A stretch of DNA of 64,000 nucleotides from Shewanella kaireitica. GTDB taxonomy: Bacteria; Pseudomonadota; Gammaproteobacteria; Enterobacterales; Shewanellaceae. Shown one piece after another: positions 54,383 through 63,580 of this stretch. The stretch is taken from positions 62,001 through 126,000 of the forward strand of contig NZ_JAKIKQ010000002.1 in assembly GCF_023284045.1 (NCBI RefSeq), read 5' to 3'. Numbering within the stretch: position 1 is the first letter of the stretch; each line of letters opens with the position of its first letter. The notes under the pieces were generated by a model. It ran no database searches and was not told the DNA's origin. It worked only from the letters and a program-made list of their open reading frames with translations. The position numbers and the translations under genes are program-made.

Positions 54383-54956
54383 GTTTTGTTAATCCGTATT
54401 TTGTAGGGTAATTATTGTTATCCAAGTGTCAGCCACATCGATCCTTCGGTCAAGTAACAAAGTGTTATACCAAGGTAGGGTTCGCATCATTGCTTTTTTA
54501 AAGTAGAGAGATTTTACAGCTTGGCTACAAGCGGAGAATATTACCGACGTCTAATTAACAAATCCTGCAAAAACGAAGAGTTAGTATGTGTTCAACTCCT
54601 TTCCAGCCGCTTCGATAATGATTTAGTTATGCCAATGATATGGATTGAATCAACGATGTTATCGTTAGAAAAATAATCGAACAAAAAAACAGCTGAGATT
54701 ACTATTTAACAATCAGGCTCACTTCCCTACGCTAACGAGTAGCATTTATGTAGCAACCTCTATTATAAATTCAACATAACTCAAGCTCATTGAATAGGCC
54801 CTATAGGTTGAGACAATTCCCTCAATGAACACAGCCATCAGGGCTAGCTCTGCAATTGAGCGAAGACTATATCGCTTTCATCATACCTCGTCTCAATAAG
54901 GCATTTCGCTATCCATAAAAATAGGATAGATTGAGTTGTATCCATCGTAATAGAGA

Positions 54957-55379
54957 ATGTATAAACAGATGAAACAAAAGAGCATATTAGTAAAAAGCTA
55001 CTTTGCTAAAATTGAAACTGATAAGCGGCAGCAGATGTGGGAAGCAAAACCCAAGACCACTGAGTGGGAATATTCTAGCTGCAAAGTGGATTCACAAAGG
55101 CTTAATGACGATCTGCAGCAAGCTATTGAGTCTCTTAACGCACAAGGTTTCAAAGTGGTGCAAATCACCCCCATCACCTCTGGCGACTTCCACTTTAGCG
55201 ACCACTTAAGCGATCCACATCTATTGGGCAGTGGAGTCACCACCGAGGGCGGCTACGGTTACGGGTTTTCCTACACAGATAGCTTAGTTATTTTGGCTGA
55301 ACAGGTAGCGTCTGAAACTGAAACATTCCCTACAGAAGAGCCTATGATTATTTCTGACGAGGTGATTGTCGTTGATTAA
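54957..55379 (+). CDS. Uncharacterised small soluble protein, 140 aa
   Basis: No family recognised. The central part (EYSSCKVDSQRLNDDLQQAIESLNAQGFKVVQITPITSG; key helix-turn-strand) looks like an alpha/beta fold of the DUF-type ferredoxin-like pieces, followed by a Gly/Tyr-rich stretch GGYGYGFSYTDSLVILAEQ and an acidic tail. No signal peptide. Start ATG 54957; an alternative ATG lies four codons later. It may be lineage-specific. Preceded by the long non-coding stretch and followed by a convergent outer-membrane gene only 20 bp away. Confidence 0.5.
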   Translation: MYKQMKQKSILVKSYFAKIETDKRQQMWEAKPKTTEWEYSSCKVDSQRLNDDLQQAIESLNAQGFKVVQITPITSGDFHFSDHLSDPHLLGSGVTTEGGYGYGFSYTDSLVILAEQVASETETFPTEEPMIISDEVIVVD

Positions 55380-55398
55380 CCCGAATTGAGATTAGGTG

Positions 55399-56439
55399 TT
55401 AAACGTTCTGAAATAAGAACTCTAGTGTAAATGTAATAATGACTTGGTGAATACGCTCAGAGACAGCATCTTCTTTGCTCCAGTTATATTCAGGGGTCAC
55501 TGAGTAAAATAACCAATCTCGGGCAAAGTTCTGTCGATAAGTAAAACCTACACTCGCATTTTGAATGTAGTAGTAAGGCTCATCGACACTGTGTATTGCC
55601 CCTTGGTAACTAATCGCCTGAGTGTTACTAATATATTGATAAAGCTGCACGCTTGATCCCAACTCCCAACCATTTCCGCGGTTCTCGTATTGCGCAGCCC
55701 CACTCCAGCGCAGCAGGAAAGTCTCATTAAATGAGTGCTCGACATCCAAGCCACTAGACTGTCCTGTAACCTTTTTTTCTTGATAGAGTTTTTGGGTAAA
55801 GCGGGCAATGGTATTATCTGAAAACGGATAGGCGTAACGCCACCTAGCTTCAACCTTTGGCTTTAAATTGGCTTGAATATTAAAACTGCTTCGCCCTTTG
55901 GCATACCAGTCATAACGCAAACCAACTTCGCGTTCTCGATCTGTATTTGGCGCTTTCGATGCCGCAAAGAGATCATCCTCCTCCGTCGAACCTAAAATAA
56001 GTTTAAGACGTTTATTAACACCTGGAAGATTTAGGCGAGCCTTGAAGTTAGCTCTGTATTTAAAACTTTCTTTCTCATAAAACGAAAAGTCATTGTACCA
56101 ACGAATGACTGTGCCAGCTCGCGCATCCTCTTCTATACGATCGTCAACAAAGAAGCTATCGAACCAAATCGCGGGCTGGCAAAATTTGGTATTAAGGTAA
56201 TCAAATGCTCGATCAATTGCCTGGTGTTGTTGCGAGATACTATGACAGGGGTCATCATCTTCCACCTCTACTTGAGGGCTTGCAGTTGGCTGTTTAGTAC
56301 CTACTACCTCAGTCTGCTCATCAGAGGGCTGTGTTGATGCCTTTTGTCGCTCAGACGACTGTTCTGCGGCGAATACTGGTACCAATGCCAATAAGCTAAC
56401 AATAAGAACTGCGACAACGGTTTGGGATGGAGACGACAA
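55399..56439 (-). CDS. Predicted exported beta-barrel protein, 346 aa
   Basis: No family recognised with certainty. A signal peptide (MSSPSQTVVAVLIVSLLALVPVFA) is followed by a disordered Gln/Ser/Thr-rich linker with repeated DEQTEV and VEVEDDD, two Cys (DDPC and KFC) that could bond, then from about 115 to 346 many alternating strands (TVIRWYNDFSFYEKESFKYRANF region, YRQNFARDWLFYSVTPEY) ending TLEFLFQNV. This fits an outer-membrane barrel of porin-like size. The start codon is TTG (only start after an upstream stop); GTGAGCG is weakly placed as RBS. Confidence 0.6.
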   Translation of the reverse strand: MSSPSQTVVAVLIVSLLALVPVFAAEQSSERQKASTQPSDEQTEVVGTKQPTASPQVEVEDDDPCHSISQQHQAIDRAFDYLNTKFCQPAIWFDSFFVDDRIEEDARAGTVIRWYNDFSFYEKESFKYRANFKARLNLPGVNKRLKLILGSTEEDDLFAASKAPNTDREREVGLRYDWYAKGRSSFNIQANLKPKVEARWRYAYPFSDNTIARFTQKLYQEKKVTGQSSGLDVEHSFNETFLLRWSGAAQYENRGNGWELGSSVQLYQYISNTQAISYQGAIHSVDEPYYYIQNASVGFTYRQNFARDWLFYSVTPEYNWSKEDAVSERIHQVIITFTLEFLFQNV

Positions 56440-56558
56440 GCAATTCGCTCACTGATAAAGGGTGTTGCCCAATAGTAACACTAGCCACATTTAGGCTACA
56501 GTGATTTAACTAAAAACAAAGTTTGTAGCGACACAGCTTCGACCCGTGTTTTTAAAAC

Positions 56559-56594
56559 GAAAAAAAGCAGGAATAAAATAATTTTCCTGCTTAG
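56559..56594 (-). terminator. Rho-independent terminator downstream of the 396-aa porin gene
   Basis: On the minus strand AAGCAGGAAAAT pairs with ATTCCTGCTT (AGCAGGAA/TTCCTGCT core, AT-rich loop), followed by T7. Confidence 0.75.
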
Positions 56595-56668
56595 AAGGGA
56601 GCGTTTGCAGCAAACGAGTTGGGGGTAATTGCACCGCTTACACTCGTTGCCGCATTAACTAGAAGTGC

Positions 56669-57859
56669 TTAGTATTTTGCTTGGAAGGTTAACCAAAGCT
56701 TATCGGTATCATTTGAGAAGCTGTAACCTTCATCTGCACCACTAAAGCTTGCGTATTTAACGCCTAAGCTGTAGTGCTTCGCAAATGGATAAGTGGCTGC
56801 AACGCCCCACTCTTTACCCATATCGATATCGCCAAAATCAGAATCGAACTTGTGATATTTAGCCAGTAACTTTAAGCCCGCGACTTTAGCAGTCAAAATA
56901 ACATGAGCGTCAACAAGACCATTTTCCCAGTTACCTTTACCGCCAAATAGGAACTTATCTGTCCAACCGTTAAAAGCGTGCAGTGTGGCTAGCGGAGTGA
57001 TAAAGCCAGCTTTACCATCGTCAGAACCTAGCACTTCGTAACCCGCTTTGAAGCCAAAGGCATCAAGATTAATACCTGCGCCTAACTTGTAGTAACTTGC
57101 ACTGTAGCTAACAGGGTTATCACCCGCTTCAGATTGCTGTGCAAACTCAGCTTCGTAGCTCAATTTAAGTGCATCTAGTTTGATATCACCCGTTGCACGA
57201 ACACCGTATGTATTGGTAGAAAATGCGGCGACATCTAAATTATCAATTAAATAGCCATAACCGGTAATCTTGGCGAAATCTAAACCTGAATAGTTAATGT
57301 TAACTAGGTTCGTTTCGTTTTCATGCTCTTCTTTACCTGAGCCTTCAGGGAAGATACGGTTAACCTCAGCGACATACGCATAGTAAGCCGTTAACCCTTC
57401 GATGGCGGTATTCTTTACCGAAAACGCATCATAAGTTTGTTCATTCTGACGGAATCCTACACCACCAACAAAACGTTGGTTATCGAGCAAAATGCGTTGA
57501 CGACCAAATTTAGCTAATGTTTCAGCAGGACCTTTATAACCAATAAAACCTTGGTTAATTTGGGTGTACGCGTAATCTGCAATTAGCGGCTCATTTTCTG
57601 TTGAGCGAACGTCATCAATTTCCGCTACTGCGAACAAATTATAGATATCACCAGTTTGGTAATTTAAACGGGTGCGTAGAGTCGTTTGGTTCTCTTGATC
57701 AACATTGGCAACATCGACATCTTCATAGCGAAGACGGAATTGGACTTTAACTTTTGAGTCATCTATAAACGCTTTTTTAAGCGGATCAACGGTGTCGGCA
57801 GCGACAGCGCTAGAAGCTAAACTTGCAAGTACGGCTAACGTTAGGGCATGGACTTTCAT
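56669..57859 (-). CDS. Outer membrane porin, alginate-export-like family
   Basis: A 396-aa precursor. Signal peptide MKVHALTLAVLASLASSAVA (1-20); mature part begins with DTVDPLKKAF and consists of alternating strands through to SNDTDKLWLTFQAKY. Landmarks: VQFRLRYEDVDV, TLRTRLNYQTGDI and KFGRQRILLDNQRFVGGVGFRQNEQTYD region (key Gly-Arg-Gln; Phe-Val-Gly), which match the Alginate_exp-type barrels. It probably forms a channel for oligosaccharides or other solutes. FNR- and CRP-like sites lie 66-129 bp upstream. Monocistronic. Confidence 0.78.
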   Translation of the reverse strand: MKVHALTLAVLASLASSAVAADTVDPLKKAFIDDSKVKVQFRLRYEDVDVANVDQENQTTLRTRLNYQTGDIYNLFAVAEIDDVRSTENEPLIADYAYTQINQGFIGYKGPAETLAKFGRQRILLDNQRFVGGVGFRQNEQTYDAFSVKNTAIEGLTAYYAYVAEVNRIFPEGSGKEEHENETNLVNINYSGLDFAKITGYGYLIDNLDVAAFSTNTYGVRATGDIKLDALKLSYEAEFAQQSEAGDNPVSYSASYYKLGAGINLDAFGFKAGYEVLGSDDGKAGFITPLATLHAFNGWTDKFLFGGKGNWENGLVDAHVILTAKVAGLKLLAKYHKFDSDFGDIDMGKEWGVAATYPFAKHYSLGVKYASFSGADEGYSFSNDTDKLWLTFQAKY

Positions 57860-57924
57860 TTATTGTAATCCTTTTGTTTCATCATTCTCACAAAAGGTTA
57901 TAAAGCTGAAAACGGTTTGAAAAC

Positions 57925-57938
57925 TTGATCTAGAACAA
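57925..57938. promoter_or_regulatory. FNR/EtrA-like site upstream of the porin gene
   Basis: TTGAT-CTAG-AACAA matches TTGAT-N4-ATCAA at 9 of 10 arm positions, 66-79 bp upstream of the 396-aa porin start. Confidence 0.45.
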
Positions 57939-57972
57939 TGTTACCAAATGATTACAACCTTGTATCCATAAC

Positions 57973-57988
57973 TGTGAGCAAGATCATT
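57973..57988. promoter_or_regulatory. CRP-like site upstream of the porin gene
   Basis: TGTGA-GCAAGA-TCATT matches TGTGA-N6-TCACA at 8 of 10 arm positions, 114-129 bp upstream of the porin start. The 314-bp intergenic stretch has no gene. Confidence 0.45.
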
Positions 57989-58173
57989 AACACCTACTAA
58001 TTTAGGAGTACCTACAAATAGGTATCTATTTCATTTTTCTTAAATTTATATTTCTAATTCAGATAAATATAAAGCAGGTAAAAAATGGTTTCGCGTTAAA
58101 AATACAGCAGAAAGTACATAAAAGTGAAGATAACTCCGACACACTTCCCGCTTATTTATTACATTACAACCAA

Positions 58174-59037
58174 CTATAAATTACCAAACTTCCCATTATT
58201 ATTCTTCCACTGCTCTTTGGGTAAGATCGTTTCCATCACATCCCAATGCTCAGCTATTTTGCCATTCTCGATACGAAATAGGTCGTAATAAGAGGTCGGT
58301 TCGCCTGCAAATTTACCTTCGCTGATTGCTAGCACAAAATTACCCTCGCCCAAAATCTTGTAGGTCTTATAGTACTCCATAGCGATCCCATGTTGCGCCA
58401 TCGCCTCAATGGCATTGCCCAATCCCGATAAACCATCAGCAATAGCGCTATTATGTTGCAGGTAGTTATCGCCATCGAAGTACTGTGCCAGCTTGTCATA
58501 CTCTGCATTGACTAGGATAGTCTGCACAAAATCGGCAACCAAGTCTTTGTTTTGCTCTGTTTTTTCAAGATCGACCACCTCTGTTGTACCGTCCAGCTGA
58601 GTTCTATCACTCGGGTTGGCTGTTGCGGCCTTTTCGGCTAAGTTATCCCAATGCTCGACAATTTGGCCATTATCAAACCGGAACAGATCAAAGCCCACTT
58701 TCGGACCAAAGAAATTATAATCGGTATGGGTAAAGACATAGTCGCCATCCTCAAACGCCCTTATCACACTGACTTTAGCACTCCCTTTAGGCAGAGCTTG
58801 TAACACCTCACCAAAACCAGCTAGGCCATCGGCGACGGCTAAGTTGTGCTGGGTATAACTGCTGGCATTAACGTAGGAGATTGCTTTATTGTCACCGGTT
58901 TCGATTGCATTTAGCAGCGCTACAGCTTTCGCTTTATTTGAAATATTCATCTTAGACTCCGATTCAGTAGAAAAATTTGCACAGCCGCTTAATAAGCTTG
59001 TGCCAAGCAACAGTGAGACAAGTAATGGTTTGTTCAT
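58174..59037 (-). CDS. Lipoprotein with two SnoaL/NTF2-like domains
   Basis: A 287-aa lipoprotein: lipobox LSGC (Cys19) then two similar halves. Half 1 (about 40-150) has QHNLAVADGLAGFGEVLQALP and YNFFGPKVGFDLFRFDNGQIVEHWDNL; half 2 (about 170-285) has QHNSAIADGLSGLGNAIEAM and YYDLFRIENGKIAEHWDVMETI. The repeated 'QHN...ADGL...FR..NG.I.EHWD' is that of SnoaL-like polyketide-cyclase folds. An internal duplication is clear. Function unknown; the next upstream gene is an AraC regulator on the same strand, separated by 95 bp. Confidence 0.85.
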   Translation of the reverse strand: MNKPLLVSLLLGTSLLSGCANFSTESESKMNISNKAKAVALLNAIETGDNKAISYVNASSYTQHNLAVADGLAGFGEVLQALPKGSAKVSVIRAFEDGDYVFTHTDYNFFGPKVGFDLFRFDNGQIVEHWDNLAEKAATANPSDRTQLDGTTEVVDLEKTEQNKDLVADFVQTILVNAEYDKLAQYFDGDNYLQHNSAIADGLSGLGNAIEAMAQHGIAMEYYKTYKILGEGNFVLAISEGKFAGEPTSYYDLFRIENGKIAEHWDVMETILPKEQWKNNNGKFGNL

Positions 59038-59132
59038 CTTGTATCCCTAACAATTGAATTCGGAGCCATTGTAAGGAAACCTCTGTAACCAAAGCAGGTA
59101 AAACCAAGCAGAAAAGAGGTAAATATCGAACC

Positions 59133-60008
59133 TTAGGCAGTATTTTTAAATTGATTCGGCGTCATGAGGGTATGCTTCTTAAAGTACTTAATAAAATTAG
59201 TTGGCTCATCAAAACCCAAATGATCAGAAAGTTGCTGAACCTGCATATGTTCAATCGACAATCGTCTCTTAGCTTCTAATATGGTAAAAGCATCTATTAA
59301 CTGCTTAGCAGTGCGGTTAGTCGCCATCTTACAAACTTTGTTCAGTGTCTTATAGGTTGTACCTATCTGCAGCGCCAATGCGTTAGCGTCACGAGTTTGG
59401 GTATAGGCAATACTAAGAGCAAGAGTAAAGCGCTCAAAACATTGTATTTGAGACGGTGTCATATGGTGGTGATAAATATCTGGCCTGGATTCACTCACTT
59501 TGGTCAGTAGAGCGGCAAACAATACTTGCAGATAACTAACATTTGGCTCACATAGCTCATATTCACTAATAATAAGCGTCATCAAACTCATTAGTGCGTT
59601 TTCTTGCGCGACAGATAAGCTGAAATGCTGCAAGTAAGAAGTCACCAGATGAGTGGGGGCAAATATTTTAACATCTATCGCTGTAGCGACTCGATCTAAG
59701 TACTCATCAGTAAAGATAACCACCTTTCCTTCAGGTTGGTTAGTCGTATCAAAAGCATGAACTTGCCCTTTATTAACGAGCACAACGCTACCTTTTTCTA
59801 CAGCAATGGAATTGAAATCAACGAAATGTTCACCTGCAGAACCCGTAAAAAAGATCAGATTGTGAAAATCGATACGATGCGGCTTACTAATAAAGCTAAC
59901 CTCTCCTGCTGCAACTTTGCCGTACAAGGTTGCAAGTTCTACAACCTCAAAGCCGACATTGGGCAGTTTAGTGTCTCTAAAGCTAATTTCAGGAACCTGG
60001 CTATCCAT
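59133..60008 (-). CDS. AraC family transcriptional regulator
   Basis: A protein of about 291 aa: N-terminal AraC-type ligand/dimer domain with FHNLIFFTGSAGEHFVDFN and the C-terminal helix-turn-helix domain around 190-285 (LALQIGTTYKTLNKVCKMATNRTAKQLIDAF; LSDHLGFDEPTNFIKYFKKHTLMTPNQFK), matching the two-HTH signature. Start 60008 (MDSQVPE) is preferred because GGTGAG lies upstream; an in-frame ATG at 60038 adds ten residues. It may control the SnoaL lipoprotein downstream. Confidence 0.88.
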   Translation of the reverse strand: MDSQVPEISFRDTKLPNVGFEVVELATLYGKVAAGEVSFISKPHRIDFHNLIFFTGSAGEHFVDFNSIAVEKGSVVLVNKGQVHAFDTTNQPEGKVVIFTDEYLDRVATAIDVKIFAPTHLVTSYLQHFSLSVAQENALMSLMTLIISEYELCEPNVSYLQVLFAALLTKVSESRPDIYHHHMTPSQIQCFERFTLALSIAYTQTRDANALALQIGTTYKTLNKVCKMATNRTAKQLIDAFTILEAKRRLSIEHMQVQQLSDHLGFDEPTNFIKYFKKHTLMTPNQFKNTA

Positions 60009-60258
60009 ATCTATCTCACCCACATTGCTCTGCAACATGCAGTATACCGAAAGAGTTTTGCTTTAATACCCTAAAATTACGCGCACAGAATAAAGCATGC
60101 CACATAAAAACACCCAAAGCGCTGTTGGAACTTAAGCGGGTAATACGCTAATTAAAAACAGCGATAAAGCACAATGCAATATCTTGAAATTCATCTGGCT
60201 TTTAGCTTTAATTAACCCGTTAAATCATATTCATTAATATCTAATTTAAGGGGTTTTT

Positions 60259-60498
60259 ATGTTAGGCGAAGATCATTCTCTGCTCCATGAGTTTCCTGAG
60301 TACCAAGCAGTCATTACCAAGCTTTGTCAAAGTGATAGTGCATTTACCAAAGATGCGAAACATTACGATGCATTAGATAAAGAGATCCGAGAACTAGAGC
60401 TCAACGGCGCACCAATAGATGACGACGCGATGCATCAGCTCAAACATGATCGCGCAGAGTTAAAGGATTCGCTGTATAAGCGATTATCGAACCAGTGA
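60259..60498 (+). CDS. YdcH family small protein (DUF465)
   Basis: A 79-aa, mostly helical, charged protein with the YdcH/DUF465 pattern: EDHSLLHEFPEYQAVITKL and a C-terminal helix LKHDRAELKDSLYKRL. Family function is unknown. RBS AAGGGG lies at 60248-60253, six bases from the ATG. It has no close neighbour within 180 bp on either side. Confidence 0.85.
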   Translation: MLGEDHSLLHEFPEYQAVITKLCQSDSAFTKDAKHYDALDKEIRELELNGAPIDDDAMHQLKHDRAELKDSLYKRLSNQ

Positions 60499-60682
60499 GA
60501 CTTAACCTATAACAAGCTTACTAATCAAACTTGATGATAAAGGCTAAACTGCAAATGATTAGCCTTTTATCATGGTAAAAAAGCCAAGTAATCAACACTT
60601 CCACAACTAAATAAATACAATTGTTTCACCCCATTAAATAACCTGCTATCTTTGCCGCGCATATTTAGAAAGGATACCAAAC

Positions 60683-61573
60683 ATGTCGCTGCAAAAATCA
60701 TCACCACTTTCATTTTTAAAATCAATTTCAATAGCAAAAATTCTGCCAATACTGCTGATTATCATCGCCTTATTTAACTCTTACTTTATTGTTATCGAGG
60801 GTCATGTCGGTGTGGTAAAGCGCTTTGGTGAAGCCAAAGGCCAACAAAATCCAGGTTTACACTTTAAAATCCCATTTATCGAAACTGTCGAGTTAATCGA
60901 AGTACGTACCCGCAAGAATGCCGAGAAAATGGCATCAAGCACTAAAGAGCAGATGCCAGTGACTATTGAGGTTTCTGTTAACTGGACCGTCAACAAAGAA
61001 GCCGCGCTTGATCTGTTTAAGCGTTATGGTGGTTTAACTCAGTTTGAGCAACGCATTCTTGACCCACGTTTTCGCTCAGCAACTAAAGACACCATCCCTC
61101 AATTTGAAGCAGAGCAGCTCATTCAAGACCGAGCTAGTGCAATTCAAGGCATTGAACGCCGTCTGGCTGAAGAGATGGAAGGCTTCCCGGTGGTGGTTGA
61201 TAATATCCAGATTGAAAATATAGTTTTACCGCAAAAGTACATCAACTCCATTGAAATAAAGCAAACAGAGAAGAACTTGGCCGCCGCAGAAGAACACAAG
61301 CTTGAGCGTCAACGCCTAGAAGCGCTTCGAGCGGTAAACACAGCCGATGCAGAAGCTAAAGGGATACTAAAAATTGCAGAGGCTGAAGCACAGTCAATAT
61401 TGCTAAAAGGTAAAGCTGAGGCACAAGCGATTGAAGCTAAAGCCAAAGCACTAAAAAGTAACCCGCTAATTGTAAAACTTACTGAAGCACAGGCATGGGA
61501 TGGCAAGCTGCCGAGCACCATGATGGGTGACGGTGTGATGCCAATAATGGATATAAGAGGCGATAGTAAATAA
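60683..61573 (+). CDS. SPFH/Band 7 (prohibitin-like) membrane protein
   Basis: A 296-aa protein with one N-terminal membrane segment (about 19-37), an SPFH domain 38-210 (VVKRFGEAKGQQNPGLHFKIPFIETVELIEVRT region; key Gly-x-His-Phe-Lys-x-Pro) and a coiled coil 195-270 rich in Ala/Glu/Lys, ending in MPIMDIRG. It resembles HflK/HflC or prohibitin and probably oligomerises as a membrane scaffold. It is not paired with HflK or a partner, so this is not hflC. A terminator follows 30 bp later. Confidence 0.85.
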   Translation: MSLQKSSPLSFLKSISIAKILPILLIIIALFNSYFIVIEGHVGVVKRFGEAKGQQNPGLHFKIPFIETVELIEVRTRKNAEKMASSTKEQMPVTIEVSVNWTVNKEAALDLFKRYGGLTQFEQRILDPRFRSATKDTIPQFEAEQLIQDRASAIQGIERRLAEEMEGFPVVVDNIQIENIVLPQKYINSIEIKQTEKNLAAAEEHKLERQRLEALRAVNTADAEAKGILKIAEAEAQSILLKGKAEAQAIEAKAKALKSNPLIVKLTEAQAWDGKLPSTMMGDGVMPIMDIRGDSK

Positions 61574-61604
61574 AACTATTCAGTATCAACTCTGCTTATC
61601 GTAC

Positions 61605-61632
61605 AACGGGGCCTTATGGCCCCGTTTTTATT
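61605..61632 (+). terminator. Rho-independent terminator
   Basis: ACGGGGCC / GGCCCCGT with TTAT loop and TTTTTA. Confidence 0.93.
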
Positions 61633-62059
61633 TCGAATATGCGATCAATTCCAAACCAGTCCATTAGACCCGCTAGCAGCCTGCTTCGTTTCACAGCAAT
61701 TTTTTAAAAAGTGAGGCTGCACCGATAATCGTCTCTAACACCGTTCGTTGGGCTAGTGGTTTTATTGCAGATAAGCTTTTGCAATTTTAAGGAGGGTAGC
61801 GGCAATATTAACAAGCTCAAAAGACCCCTGTGCCCATTATGCTTCACAAATAACTATAGCGCTGGACGCTGCTGAGAATGCTATAAGCTATAGAGCAAAT
61901 TTCAATAGATCGGACTAAGCTTATTTACCTGGTAAATAGACTCTTAAAGCTATAGCAAAACGCTATCATTTTGGTCATACCGTGATTGATGCGAATGACG
62001 ACTGCAATATTATTGCGATTAACCTTTTACAGTAATAACTAACATCACTGCCACTTACC

Positions 62060-62082
62060 ATTATCAATTTTTAATTGATAAT
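62060..62082. promoter_or_regulatory. Perfect inverted repeat upstream of monooxygenase/nitroreductase genes
   Basis: ATTATCAATT-TTT-AATTGATAAT: 10-bp arms with a 3-nt centre, about 110 bp upstream of the ABM-domain gene. The rest of the gap, 61633-62194, holds no gene. An operator is likely; a Fur-like match (TGATAATAATT...) nearby is partial. Confidence 0.45.
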
Positions 62083-62194
62083 AATTCAAAAGTTAAACTG
62101 TTTTTGTTTTGAATGCTTAGCGCTAATATGCCCCCATAGTCGAACACGTAACAAATTCGATGCCGAGATTAGATTTGAATCACAGGAGTTCAGC

Positions 62195-62485
62195 ATGACC
62201 AAGCTCACCGTTGTAGCTAATATAATAGCCAATGAGGACAGTATTGATTTCGTCAAAGCAGAGTTAATCAAGCTTATTGAGGTGACTCGTGCAGAAGCGG
62301 GTTGCATTAACTATGACCTGCACCAAGATAATGAAAATCCAGCTCACTTCGTATTTTATGAAAACTGGCAAAGTCGTGAACACCTTCAGACTCATCTGGC
62401 TAATAGCCATATAGCAGATTACGTTGCAGCCACCGAAGGTCGAGTGGAACTGTTTACGATCAATGAAATGACACACATAGCCTAA
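62195..62485 (+). CDS. Antibiotic biosynthesis monooxygenase (ABM) domain protein
   Basis: A 96-aa protein with the YgiN-like ABM fold: KLTVVANIIANEDSIDFVKAEL, TRAEAGCINYDLHQDNENP and FVFYENWQSREHLQTHLANSHI. Relatives are putative quinol monooxygenases. Start 62195 follows AGGAG (62184-62188); a longer in-frame ORF from 62075 lacks any RBS. The nitroreductase gene 67 bp downstream probably belongs to the same unit; together these suggest quinone or electrophile detoxification. Confidence 0.85.
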   Translation: MTKLTVVANIIANEDSIDFVKAELIKLIEVTRAEAGCINYDLHQDNENPAHFVFYENWQSREHLQTHLANSHIADYVAATEGRVELFTINEMTHIA

Positions 62486-62552
62486 TACACTTTAGCCTAA
62501 TTCCCCCAATTTTTAGTGGTGCTAGCTCCCTAGTATCATAAAGGACACAAAC

Positions 62553-63209
62553 ATGACACACCCAATTATTACTGACTTAGAAAACCGTTACACAGCAAAG
62601 AGATATGACTCATCAAAACGCGTTCCTCAGGCCGAACTTGATGTAATTTATGAGGCTATGCGTTTATCCGCTTCATCAATTAACTCTCAGCCTTGGAAGT
62701 TCATTGTGATTGAGAGCGATGCAGCTAAGCAACGTATGCACGACACATTTGCTAATAAATTCCAGTTTAATCAGCCGCACGTGAAATCTGCATCGCACAT
62801 TATTTTGTTTGCTCACAACCCACATTACACTCGCGATGATTACGCTAAAGTGGTCGATAAAGGTATTGAAGATGGCCGCACTAAACCGGAAGAGCGAGAG
62901 CAAGCTTTTGGTGGCTTTGCTTTTGCAGAAATCAATACTGATGAGACTGGTAACACTGCAACTTGGACTAAATCTCAAACTTACTTAGCTTTGGGTAACA
63001 CTTTGCACGTATTAGCCCGCCTTGGTATCGACTCCACCACAATGGAAGGCGTAGACAGTGAGCTTATCGGTGAGAATTTTAAAGATGAGCTAGACGGTTA
63101 TGTTTGTGAAGTGGCACTTGCTATTGGTTACCACCATGCTGATGAAGACTACAATGCAGCACTGCCAAAATCACGCCTGAGCGCTGAAGCAGTGATGACG
63201 GTTATCTAG
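62553..63209 (+). CDS. Nitroreductase family NAD(P)H oxidoreductase
   Basis: A 218-aa FMN oxidoreductase of the NfsB type. Motifs: RYTAKRYDSSKRV (FMN phosphate), MRLSASSINSQPWKFIVIE (active region with Ser, Gln, Pro, Trp), and GIDSTTMEGVDSEL with AIGYHH near the end. It reduces nitroaromatics or quinones with NAD(P)H. RBS AAGGAC (62541-62546). Likely co-transcribed with the ABM protein. Confidence 0.92.
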   Translation: MTHPIITDLENRYTAKRYDSSKRVPQAELDVIYEAMRLSASSINSQPWKFIVIESDAAKQRMHDTFANKFQFNQPHVKSASHIILFAHNPHYTRDDYAKVVDKGIEDGRTKPEEREQAFGGFAFAEINTDETGNTATWTKSQTYLALGNTLHVLARLGIDSTTMEGVDSELIGENFKDELDGYVCEVALAIGYHHADEDYNAALPKSRLSAEAVMTVI

Positions 63210-63265
63210 TCATCACATCTCCATAGAAGTTGAAGCTGCCGAACTAAGAGGCACAGAGCTTCTAT

Positions 63266-63310
63266 AACACAACATTGATTGTAGTTATTCTTGCAATCAA
63301 TGTTGTGTTT
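63266..63310 (+). terminator. Rho-independent terminator of nitroreductase
   Basis: A long stem AACACAACATTGATTG / CAATCAATGTTGTGTT with an 11-nt loop and a trailing TTT. Confidence 0.88.
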
Positions 63311-63580
63311 AACACGGCCTAGCCCACCGTAAAGAATCACTATATTATCCGCCAAATAACAGCAACGGCTAGCAATCATTTAAACTGCTAACTAGGTCAC
63401 GCTCCTTTACACTTCTTTAATTGAATTCAATATTGAGACTCATTACCATTCTCAGCTTCAATGCTTACTCGCCAAGCTTATTGGCTTGGTCAAAAAATAT
63501 GTTTAATCAATAAACAGTAAGCGATTAGCCGTAGTTGTCTTGCGCTTATATTTTGCCAAGACCGATTTGAGATCTTAACA

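Noticed and set aside
62072..62090. A Fur box overlapping the inverted repeat before the ABM gene
   Set aside because: Only about 11 of 14 consensus positions match, and the gene products are not iron-related.
62075..62194. Longer start for the ABM-domain gene
   Set aside because: No ribosome binding site there, whereas AGGAG supports ATG 62195.
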